Below, piece after piece: positions 1-5,309 of a DNA stretch of 7,957 nucleotides. The DNA is from an uncultured Lachnospiraceae bacterium. GTDB lineage: Bacteria > Bacillota > Clostridia > Lachnospirales > Lachnospiraceae. Under the pieces are notes generated by a model that made no database searches, was not told where the DNA came from, and saw nothing but the letters and a program-made list of their open reading frames with translations. Every line of letters starts with the position of its first letter. Within the stretch, counting starts at the first letter, position 1. Made by a program: the position numbers and the translations under genes. The stretch is taken from the NCBI GenBank assembly GCA_945643825.1, contig CALZEZ010000053.1:1-7957 (forward strand). Direction: 5' to 3'.

Positions 1-891
1 CCTGGTTCCCATGGCCTGCACAATTGTCACGATCGAGGAGAGTGCCTCGGGAATGGCAGCGACAGACAGCGCAACGGCAAACATCAGGGAGTCAAGAACC
101 GGCTCGCCCTGCCAGAGTCTCAGAGCAAAAACAAGAATACTGATCGCCATGATAAAGACAGCAAATTTTCTTCCAAATTCATCGAGGCTTAGCTGGAGTG
201 GTGTCTTCCTGTTCTTTGTCTGATTCATGAGAGCCGCAATTTTGCCGATTTCGGTCTGCATGCCGGTTGCGGTTACAAGAACCTCGGCACGACCATAGGT
301 TACCAGACTTCCGGAAAACACCATGTTGCAGCGATCACCGAGACCAACCTCATCCGCAATGTCGATATCCTTTTTGTCCACACCTGCAGATTCCCCGGTT
401 AAGGCACTTTCGTTTACCTGCAGGGAGTAGCTGTGGAGGATTCTCGCATCCGCGGCAACCAGATCACCTGCCTCTAACAGCACAACATCCCCCGGAACGA
501 TCTGACTTGACACAAGCTCTGTTTTGACGCCATTTCGCAATACCTTTGCCTTTGGCGCAGACAACTCCTTCAGGGCATCCAGTGATTTCTCCGCCTTGCA
601 ATATTGCAAGGTGCCCAGAATGGCATTTAGCAGGATGACCACGAGAATGACGATGCTGCTCTCCACATTTCCGGACAGCATGGAGATTATCGCTGCGACG
701 ATCAGAATGATGACAAGCAGATCAGCAAACTGGCTGATAAATACAGCAGCTATGCTCTTTCGTGTACCCTCCTGCAGGGCATTTGCACCATAGGTAAGAA
801 GCCGTCTGGCAGCCTCACTGTCACTTAATCCCTTCTCTGTGCCGAAGCCTTCGAGCACCTCTTCCTTTGTCATACGATATGTATCCTTCAT
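1..891 (-). CDS. Cation-transporting P-type ATPase (P2 type, Ca2+/Mn2+-like), N-terminal part
   Basis: Translating the minus strand from the ATG at 891 gives 297 uninterrupted residues that run off the window at position 1. The family exports or imports cations across the cytoplasmic membrane using ATP. Visible are a cation-ATPase N-terminal domain (about residues 1-50), two membrane segments (about 50-95, rich in I, L and V), the actuator domain with the TGES dephosphorylation motif at residues 165-168 in the context VNESALTGES, then M3 and the start of M4 with PEAL at 281-284. E282 matches the M4 glutamate that binds Ca2+ in SERCA/PMCA-type pumps. The phosphorylation (DKTGT) and nucleotide-binding domains lie outside the window. 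The start is supported by AAGGAG at 898-903, six bases upstream. A yybP-ykoY type Mn2+ riboswitch lies in the leader, so I infer Mn2+ export is at least part of its job, although most automatic annotation would say calcium-transporting. Family call is strong; substrate is inferred. Confidence 0.93.
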   Translation of the reverse strand, partial: MKDTYRMTKEEVLEGFGTEKGLSDSEAARRLLTYGANALQEGTRKSIAAVFISQFADLLVIILIVAAIISMLSGNVESSIVILVVILLNAILGTLQYCKAEKSLDALKELSAPKAKVLRNGVKTELVSSQIVPGDVVLLEAGDLVAADARILHSYSLQVNESALTGESAGVDKKDIDIADEVGLGDRCNMVFSGSLVTYGRAEVLVTATGMQTEIGKIAALMNQTKNRKTPLQLSLDEFGRKFAVFIMAISILVFALRLWQGEPVLDSLMFAVALSVAAIPEALSSIVTIVQAMGTR

Positions 892-903
892 AGAGCTCTC
901 CTT

Positions 904-948
904 AATAAAAAAGACTCTTTGTGCACAATGGTGTACACAAAAAGTCTT
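904..948 (-). terminator. Riboswitch expression platform: intrinsic terminator in the ATPase leader
   Basis: On the minus strand an 18-base arm (948-931) pairs with a 16-base arm (926-911) around a CATT loop. The stem contains AAGACT/AGTCTT and GTG(TA)CAC/GTGCAC, with a two-base bulge and one mismatch. It is followed by a U-rich run (913-904) and, directly after, the Shine-Dalgarno AAGGAG of the ATPase. The 5' arm includes bases 938-944, which also form the 3' strand of the riboswitch closing stem, so terminator and aptamer stem are mutually exclusive. This arrangement predicts antitermination (ON) when ligand stabilises the aptamer. Confidence 0.8.
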
Positions 949-1046
949 GTTCAACTGCAGAATATGCGGTTATCCGGTCCCCGGCCCAAAAAGGCGTACT
1001 GACGGAAACGGGAACATGCGTGGCATGCAACTACTCCCTTTTTGAT
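938..1046 (-). ncRNA. yybP-ykoY family (Mn2+-sensing) riboswitch aptamer
   Basis: The minus-strand leader reads AAAAAGGGAGTAG (1043-1031), later CCGTCAGTACGCC (1005-993), then CCGCATATTCTGC and GAACAAGACTTTTTG (952-938). These match in order the conserved blocks of the yybP-ykoY motif: GGGAGUAG of the first loop, the GUCA block, the CNGCAU/UGC region of the second docking loop, and the 3' AACAAGACCUUU closing strand. The P1 stem pairs CAAAAAG (1044-1038) with CTTTTTG (944-938). A P2-like hairpin, GCATGC/GCATGT, follows the GGGAGTAG block. This family binds Mn2+ and typically controls Mn exporters, P-type ATPases or TerC/MntP-like proteins. The downstream gene is a P-type ATPase, a known partner class. 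Recognition is by eye from the consensus; a covariance search against RF00080 would confirm it. Confidence 0.88.
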
Positions 1047-1054
1047 AACACCAT

Positions 1055-1082
1055 TCTATACGTAGAAGGGCAGTCCGGTCAA
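1055..1082 (-). promoter_or_regulatory. Probable sigma-A promoter of the riboswitch-ATPase transcript
   Basis: On the minus strand TTGACC (1082-1077) and TATAGA (1060-1055) are separated by 16 bases. The predicted transcription start near 1048 lies just upstream of the riboswitch P1 5' strand at 1044, where a promoter for this leader is expected. The -10 box is not ideal (4 of 6), so the call rests partly on position. Confidence 0.6.
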
Positions 1083-1156
1083 GAAGAAAGGAACGACAAT
1101 TCTTTACAGAAACTATGAGGTTTTTCACAAAAAATGACTGAAATCATAGAAAATAA

Positions 1157-1190
1157 GCGGCATGCATGGTAAGATAGAAGAAAATGCCGC
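1157..1190 (+). repeat. Short inverted repeat just upstream of the diguanylate cyclase start
   Basis: GCGGCAT at 1157-1163 and ATGCCGC at 1184-1190 are perfect inverted arms around a 20-base A-rich loop, ending one base before the ribosome binding site AGGAG (1192-1196). If transcribed it could form a 7-bp, GC-rich stem next to the ribosome site; on DNA it could be an operator half-site pair. It could also be chance. No good promoter for the downstream operon could be recognised between 1083 and 1204; a weak candidate is TTTTCA-17-CATAGA around 1122-1150. Confidence 0.35.
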
Positions 1191-1191
1191 C

Positions 1192-1196
1192 AGGAG
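1192..1196 (+). promoter_or_regulatory. Ribosome binding site that fixes the cyclase start at 1205
   Basis: AGGAG lies eight bases before the ATG at 1205. It lies inside the reading frame that would follow the upstream in-frame ATG at 1184, and that ATG has only weak purine-rich sequence before it. The start at 1205 is therefore preferred. The bases AGGA and TCCT (1201-1204) flanking GAGCT could form a very small hairpin over this site; I give that little weight. Confidence 0.75.
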
Positions 1197-1204
1197 AGCT
1201 TCCT

Positions 1205-3391
1205 ATGAAGATAAAGATGCGGGGAAAGAGCCGGTTCCAGGCCTCCCTATTTTTTTTATGGTTTATCATTGTTGCAATAATCGTCATGTATACGGGTTTT
1301 TCCGACAGACACATGGAAAAATATGCCAACTATACAGTCAGAAAGAATGCCCAGACCATTTCCAATGAGGTAGACGCTTATGTAAACTCGGCTGTGGCCA
1401 GCATACAGTTAACCTCCCATCTTGTTACGCAGATGATGTCCGGCAGGGAGCTGGAGAATGCCGGGGAGCTGCTGAAAACGCTCTTAGAGCAGACACCGTT
1501 TGATTTCATAGAATATATAAACGGAGACGGCATGAATATTACGGATAAAGGGGCGGCATTTGATGCCAGCGACAGAGTGTACTATCAGGAAGGTATGAAA
1601 GGACATACCGGTATCTGGATTAACTATCATCCGAAGTACTCCACGGAGTATTTAATCAATTTTTACACGCCGCTTTACTATGAGGATGAAATTGTCGGTG
1701 TTTTGACAGGAGCCATGGGGGCGGACACAAATCTGCTGCCCTTGCTGGGAAGCAGCTTCTACGGAGAGCAGATGATTGGCGTTCTTTGTGACGAGAACGG
1801 ACAGGTGATTTCCACAACGCTTGCAATGGAGAATGATACTTGTCTCGAAGATATCATCGCAAAATATGAACTGGAAAAGAATGGTAGTGCGGTCGGCTGT
1901 GTCCTTGCCAATGAGAAGACCGGTTGGTCGGTTCTTCAGATCATCCCATGGGCTTCCCTTCGGACTGCGAGGTGGAAGGATACCGGAATTGCAAACCTCG
2001 TAACAATTATCATTGCTACTATTCTTTGTCTCTATCTGATCTGCATCAGGATTGATTCATGCAGAAAACAAAAGGAATTGCGTGCAGAAAGGGACAGGAC
2101 GGTTCACAATTATGAGCAGATACTGACAATTGCAGCGACAGATAACTACAAGGCAATTCGCAGAGTGGATCTGGAGACTGCACAGTCTGAGTATATCTAT
2201 TTTGAGAATGGTCACATCAATCAGGTAGAGATTGGTGACTGGATGACATGGGTGGAGAGTCAGAGGAAAAATGTTCACCCTGAGGATTTTGAGAGACTAA
2301 AGGATTTTCTTGATCTGGACAGACTTCTGGCAATGGAGGAGGGAGTGACCTACAAGGAAAACTATCGATCCGCTGTCATCAACAAGCAGGGAACGTATAA
2401 TTCGTATTCGACGACAGCGTCTGTTGTCTTCATGGAAGGAACGAAGCTGGCATTGCTTACGACCATCGACAATACAGCGGCTGTAAGCGGTGATGTACAG
2501 CAGCGGCATCTGCTGGCGTCTGCTGCCAGCATTTATGTCTCGATGCATAACATTGACCTGAAACGGGATATTCTGGAAACCCTGAACAGCGCGCAGCATA
2601 TCGATATGATTGTGAGAAACAGAACCAATCATGTGCAGGAGATTTTGCGCGACACCATGTCTGCACTGACCGATGAGCAGTACAGACAGGAAATGTTGGA
2701 TTTTATCGATTTTAGTACCCTGGATGAGCGCATGGAGGGAACGAATACGATTACACTGGAATTCCTTGGGACGAAGTTTGGATGGTGCCGCGCCCGGTTT
2801 ATTGCAGTAGACTATGATGAGGAGCATCGTCTGAGCCGTGTACTGTGGGTGGTTGAGAGCATTGATGCGGAACGAAGAAAAGCGAACCGGCTGCTTTACT
2901 TATCAGAGACCGACCTGATGACAGGAATACGCAACAGAGGCTCTGGCGAGATGAAGATAAAGGAATTGATCGAGAGCGGCTGTCAGGGAACCTTCTGTGT
3001 GCTGGATGTGGATAGCTTCAAGGCAATCAATGATCGCTTTGGTCATGCAGTCGGCGACAAGGTTCTTATCGTGCTTGCCGGATGCCTGAAGGAATCCTTC
3101 CGGGAGTCGGATGTGGTTATGCGGCTTGGCGGGGATGAGTTCGCGGTATTTATCGAGGAAGTCACGCAGAAGCAGGAGGTGCTTGCACTGTTTGAAAGGC
3201 TGTTTGAACGGATTGAGAGGCTTGACATACCGGAGCTTTGCGGACAACGGATTACGGTCAGCGTCGGAGCAGCGGCAAAAACGACAGAGGACACGCTTGA
3301 TTTTGAGCGTTTGTATCACAATGCGGATGTCTGCACATATCAGAGTAAGGAGAGAGAGGGGAATACCTGTTTCTTTTTCGAAATCGAATAA
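1205..3391 (+). CDS. Membrane diguanylate cyclase: Cache sensor, PAS-like linkers, GGDEF
   Basis: This 728-residue protein should make cyclic di-GMP from two GTP at the cytoplasmic membrane under control of an external sensor. Membrane segment 1 spans about residues 11-32 and segment 2 about 262-283. Between them lies an extracytoplasmic region with a Cache signature (ASDRVYYQEGMKGHTGIW, then YTPLYYEDEIVGVLTGAMG). A charged linker and two PAS-like modules (about 295-415 and 416-560) follow. The GGDEF domain (about 562-725) starts with the typical DLMTGIRNR and has DVDSFKAINDRFGHAVGD, with the metal and substrate residues intact, and an exact GGDEF at 642-646. RESD at 633-636, five residues before GGDEF, is a canonical RxxD inhibitory site, so product feedback is expected. 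There is no EAL or HD-GYP domain. The ligand of the sensor is unknown. The next gene starts 15 bases after this stop, so the two are probably co-transcribed. Enzyme class is confident; the PAS-like assignment is less so. Confidence 0.93.
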   Translation: MKIKMRGKSRFQASLFFLWFIIVAIIVMYTGFSDRHMEKYANYTVRKNAQTISNEVDAYVNSAVASIQLTSHLVTQMMSGRELENAGELLKTLLEQTPFDFIEYINGDGMNITDKGAAFDASDRVYYQEGMKGHTGIWINYHPKYSTEYLINFYTPLYYEDEIVGVLTGAMGADTNLLPLLGSSFYGEQMIGVLCDENGQVISTTLAMENDTCLEDIIAKYELEKNGSAVGCVLANEKTGWSVLQIIPWASLRTARWKDTGIANLVTIIIATILCLYLICIRIDSCRKQKELRAERDRTVHNYEQILTIAATDNYKAIRRVDLETAQSEYIYFENGHINQVEIGDWMTWVESQRKNVHPEDFERLKDFLDLDRLLAMEEGVTYKENYRSAVINKQGTYNSYSTTASVVFMEGTKLALLTTIDNTAAVSGDVQQRHLLASAASIYVSMHNIDLKRDILETLNSAQHIDMIVRNRTNHVQEILRDTMSALTDEQYRQEMLDFIDFSTLDERMEGTNTITLEFLGTKFGWCRARFIAVDYDEEHRLSRVLWVVESIDAERRKANRLLYLSETDLMTGIRNRGSGEMKIKELIESGCQGTFCVLDVDSFKAINDRFGHAVGDKVLIVLAGCLKESFRESDVVMRLGGDEFAVFIEEVTQKQEVLALFERLFERIERLDIPELCGQRITVSVGAAAKTTEDTLDFERLYHNADVCTYQSKEREGNTCFFFEIE

Positions 3392-3392
3392 C

Positions 3393-3398
3393 AGGAGG
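3393..3398 (+). promoter_or_regulatory. Ribosome binding site that fixes the PrsW-like start at 3407
   Basis: AGGAGG is a perfect Shine-Dalgarno lying between the stop of the cyclase gene and the next start. It is only two bases from the ATG at 3401, too close, but eight bases from the in-frame ATG at 3407, the same spacing used at 1205 and 6822. It indicates translation coupling in a shared transcript. Confidence 0.8.
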
Positions 3399-3406
3399 AA
3401 ATGGTC

Positions 3407-4321
3407 ATGGTACTTATGTTTTTAGCACTGATTCCTTCCATTGTTCTTCTTATTTACATATACAAGAAGGACAGAAAGGAAAAGGAACCCGTTAAGCTTT
3501 TGCTTGGCTGCTTTTTTATGGGAGTGCTGACGATTTTTCCGGCAGTGATTCTCGAGGTTTTGGAGGAAATTGTCATAAAGCTGTTCTGTAACGAGGGAAC
3601 CGTTGTCTGGGCTGTGCTTGAAGGATTTGTCGTGGCAGCGCTCAGCGAGGAGCTGTTTAAATATCTGTTTCTTAAGGCAAGAACCTGGAAAAGCAGATAC
3701 TTTGACTGCATGTTTGATGGAATAATTTATTCCGTATTTGTATCTATGGGCTTTGCAACCCTTGAGAATGTTCTGTATGTCTTTCAAAACGGGATCGGGA
3801 CAGCCGTGCTTCGCATGGTGACAGCTGTTCCCGGGCATGCATGCTTTGCTGTTTTTATGGGATATTATTACAGCAAGGCGAAGCTGGCACAGGTGCGGGG
3901 AGATAAACAGGGCTATAGCCGGAATAAAAGACTTGCCCTTTGGGTTCCGGTTCTTTTGCATGGTGTCTACGACTGTCTTCTTATGATGGAGGGCGAGGTT
4001 GTAGGCTTTGCAATCGTAGGGCTGGCGGCATTAACCTGGATTGCGTATGTTATCGTGCTCTTCTGTATAACCTTCTGTCTCGTACGCAGGGCATCTCGGA
4101 ATGATCAGTATATCCTCTATATACCGGGCGGGAACAGCATGCTGTACAACGTAGCATACCTTGGCTTCTGGCAGTGCTCCTGTGGACGAAACAATAACGG
4201 CAATTACTGCACCGGCTGTGGACAGGCACGCCCGATCGTGGGAAGATGGCGCTGTAGCACCTGCGGTCAGGATGCCTATTGGAATTTCTGCGCATATTGT
4301 GGAACAAAACAGATTGTATAA
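3407..4321 (+). CDS. PrsW-type membrane protease with C-terminal double zinc ribbon
   Basis: A 304-residue multi-pass membrane protein with about seven hydrophobic segments in residues 1-226 and a soluble C-terminal tail. The family signature of PrsW/M82 glutamic-type intramembrane peptidases is present: SEELFK (E81, E82, K85), FDGIIY (103-108), GFATLEN (115-121), H144 in VPGHACFAVF, and LHGVYD with H185 and D189. In Bacillus subtilis PrsW makes the first cut in the anti-sigma factor RsiW; no anti-sigma partner is visible here. Unlike plain PrsW, the tail (residues 255-304) carries two zinc-ribbon units: CxC (257, 259) with CxxC (268, 271), then CxxC (283, 286) with CxxC (295, 298). These may bind a substrate, a partner or the membrane surface of a complex. 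The gene lies 15 bases after the diguanylate cyclase and 32 bases before the next membrane gene. Family call is good; the substrate is unknown. Confidence 0.87.
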   Translation: MVLMFLALIPSIVLLIYIYKKDRKEKEPVKLLLGCFFMGVLTIFPAVILEVLEEIVIKLFCNEGTVVWAVLEGFVVAALSEELFKYLFLKARTWKSRYFDCMFDGIIYSVFVSMGFATLENVLYVFQNGIGTAVLRMVTAVPGHACFAVFMGYYYSKAKLAQVRGDKQGYSRNKRLALWVPVLLHGVYDCLLMMEGEVVGFAIVGLAALTWIAYVIVLFCITFCLVRRASRNDQYILYIPGGNSMLYNVAYLGFWQCSCGRNNNGNYCTGCGQARPIVGRWRCSTCGQDAYWNFCAYCGTKQIV

Positions 4322-4353
4322 GGTGAGTGAAGTTGAAAGGATGAGAAGCTGCT

Positions 4354-4995
4354 ATGCGAAAGAGAAGAATTGTGATGTCACTGTTTGGGGTAATGATTTG
4401 TGCCATTGCAGTTGGTATTTTTAAAATCGCTGCACTTGGAGTCGATCCGTTCCAGTCCTTTATGAGCGGAATGGATCAATGTATTCCGATTGAATTTGGA
4501 ACACTGTATGTTATTGTCAACGCCTGTCTGCTGATTTTTAGTCTACTTGTAGACAGACATAATATCGGCATTGCAACCTTTCTGAATCTGTTTTTACTTG
4601 GGTATATCACACAATTTACCTATGAATTTCTTCAGAAAATGATTGTTGACCCCGGTATGCCCGTCCGCGTGGCATGCCTGCTGGTCGGTATCATCGTGAT
4701 CTGCTTTGGGTCTGCACTCTACATGACAGCAGATCTTGGTGTGTCTACCTATGATGCGGTAGCGATTGTGTTATCCCATAAGTGGAAACTTGGCAGATTT
4801 CAGTATGTGCGCATCTGCTGCGATTTGGTTTGTGTGATTCTTGGAACCGTCATTTTCGTGGTTGGCGGCGGAGCCATCAGTCGAATTCCCACTGTAGTAG
4901 GAGTGGGAACCATCATCACGGCATTTTTTATGGGACCGCTGATTGAGTTTTTTAATCAGAAGGTAGCAAGACCGTTACTTAAGCAAAAATCATGA
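4354..4995 (+). CDS. YczE/YyaS/YitT-family integral membrane protein
   Basis: This 213-residue protein is strongly hydrophobic, with about five to six membrane segments (for example about 8-28, 48-66, 72-92, 103-124 and 168-200). The pattern ALGVDPFQSF near the end of the first segment and, later, TADLGVSTYDAVAIVLS is typical of the YczE/YyaS/YitT group, in which two similar halves each carry an LGxxxxD/P-type turn. No biochemical function is firmly established for the family. No catalytic motif is visible. The first ATG at 4354 is preceded by only a weak purine-rich site (GAGAAG at 4343-4348, five bases away). It follows the PrsW-like gene by 32 bases on the same strand with no terminator between, so it is probably the last gene of the operon. 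The transcript likely ends at the hairpin at 5085-5124. Confidence 0.8.
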   Translation: MRKRRIVMSLFGVMICAIAVGIFKIAALGVDPFQSFMSGMDQCIPIEFGTLYVIVNACLLIFSLLVDRHNIGIATFLNLFLLGYITQFTYEFLQKMIVDPGMPVRVACLLVGIIVICFGSALYMTADLGVSTYDAVAIVLSHKWKLGRFQYVRICCDLVCVILGTVIFVVGGGAISRIPTVVGVGTIITAFFMGPLIEFFNQKVARPLLKQKS

Positions 4996-5046
4996 TATCC
5001 ACACGAAAATGCTCAAATCGGACAAATCATTCTTTTTCTTAAAAAA

Positions 5047-5160
5047 TGTCCCAGTAAATCCGCACTTTTTTTAGAAAAACAAAGAAAAATCCCAGTAAAT
5101 TTGAAAATCACTGGGATTTTTTTTATGAAAATCAATTTTTAGTGCGGATTTACTGGGACA
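5047..5160. repeat. Perfect 20-bp inverted repeat enclosing a second palindrome
   Basis: TGTCCCAGTAAATCCGCACT (5047-5066) is repeated exactly in inverse orientation at 5141-5160, with 74 bases between. Inside lies another palindrome (5085-5121) whose arms reuse the same core, TCCCAGTAAAT at 5090-5100 and ACTGGGA at 5110-5116. The whole 114-base unit can fold into a long cruciform or hairpin. No coding frame is present. The outer arms look like terminal inverted repeats of a miniature mobile element or dispersed palindromic unit. The flanks both begin with a short A run (5043-5046 and 5161-5164), too simple to claim as a target duplication. The alternative is a strengthened bidirectional terminator. 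Confidence 0.85.
5085..5124 (+). terminator. Intrinsic terminator of the dgc-prsW-yczE run (bidirectional)
   Basis: AAAAATCCCAGT (5085-5096) pairs perfectly with ACTGGGATTTTT (5110-5121) over a 13-base loop, followed by further T residues to 5124. The A run on the left makes it a terminator in the other direction too. It is the first strong terminator after the YczE-like gene, about 90 bases past its stop, and lies inside the larger 20-bp inverted repeat. Confidence 0.82.
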
Positions 5161-5194
5161 AAAACGCGAAAAAAGGCAAAAAGGTCGAAGCTAG

Positions 5195-5309
5195 TTTACA
5201 TAACACAACGAGAATAGTATGACTGAATCTTAATAAGCCAAGTCTGACTGAAATGTAACAGGCATGGAGCCTGGAGACTGAAAAACCACCGCTTAGACGG
5301 TGGTTTTTC
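5195..5309 (+). ncRNA. Possible small structured RNA or IS200/IS605 right-end remnant
   Basis: A promoter-like pair, TTTACA (5195-5200) and TATGAC (5218-5223) with a 17-base spacer, precedes about 80 non-coding bases that end in the strong hairpin at 5280-5309. The stretch holds GACTGAA at 5221, 5246 and 5276, the pattern AATAAGCC...GTCTGACT...AATGTAACAGGC, and a 5-bp hairpin CAGGC/GCCTG (5259-5273). From memory, this order resembles the transcribed right end (omega RNA) of IS200/IS605-family elements in Firmicutes, where a terminal hairpin comes just before the element boundary. No tnpA or tnpB gene is present. The alternatives are an independent small RNA or no function. The match is by recall, not alignment. 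Confidence 0.35.
5280..5309 (-). terminator. Terminator overlapping the 3' end of the glycosidase gene
   Basis: GAAAAACCACCG (5280-5291) and CGGTGGTTTTTC (5298-5309) form a perfect 12-bp stem with a six-base loop. Read on the minus strand, the 5' arm encodes the last residues of the glycosidase and the stop codon TAA (5295-5293) falls in the loop, with the T run in the 3' arm. It is equally symmetrical on the plus strand, so it can also stop transcripts coming from the left. Confidence 0.75.

Noticed and set aside
839..1118. Short open frames on the plus strand between the ATPase and the cyclase
   Set aside because: They overlap the riboswitch, its terminator and the ATPase start; the sequence is explained by RNA structure on the other strand.
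1134..1150. TGACTGAA word near 1134 similar to those at 5220 and 5245
   Set aside because: An eight-base match in AT-rich intergenic DNA with no longer similarity is probably chance; not taken as a dispersed repeat.
1184..1204. Alternative start of the diguanylate cyclase at 1184, adding seven residues
   Set aside because: The only good ribosome site (AGGAG, 1192-1196) lies downstream of this ATG and is well placed for 1205.
2297..2827. Open frame of 176 codons on the minus strand
   Set aside because: It lies entirely within the well-supported cyclase gene, its product has no recognisable domain, and no ribosome site was evident.
3401..3406. Alternative start of the PrsW-like gene at 3401
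   Set aside because: It is only two bases after AGGAGG; the ATG at 3407 has normal spacing.
5047..5309. CRISPR-like array from the repeated TCCCAGTAAAT and GACTGAA words
   Set aside because: The units are short, unevenly spaced and mostly inverted, with no spacers of constant length and no cas genes.
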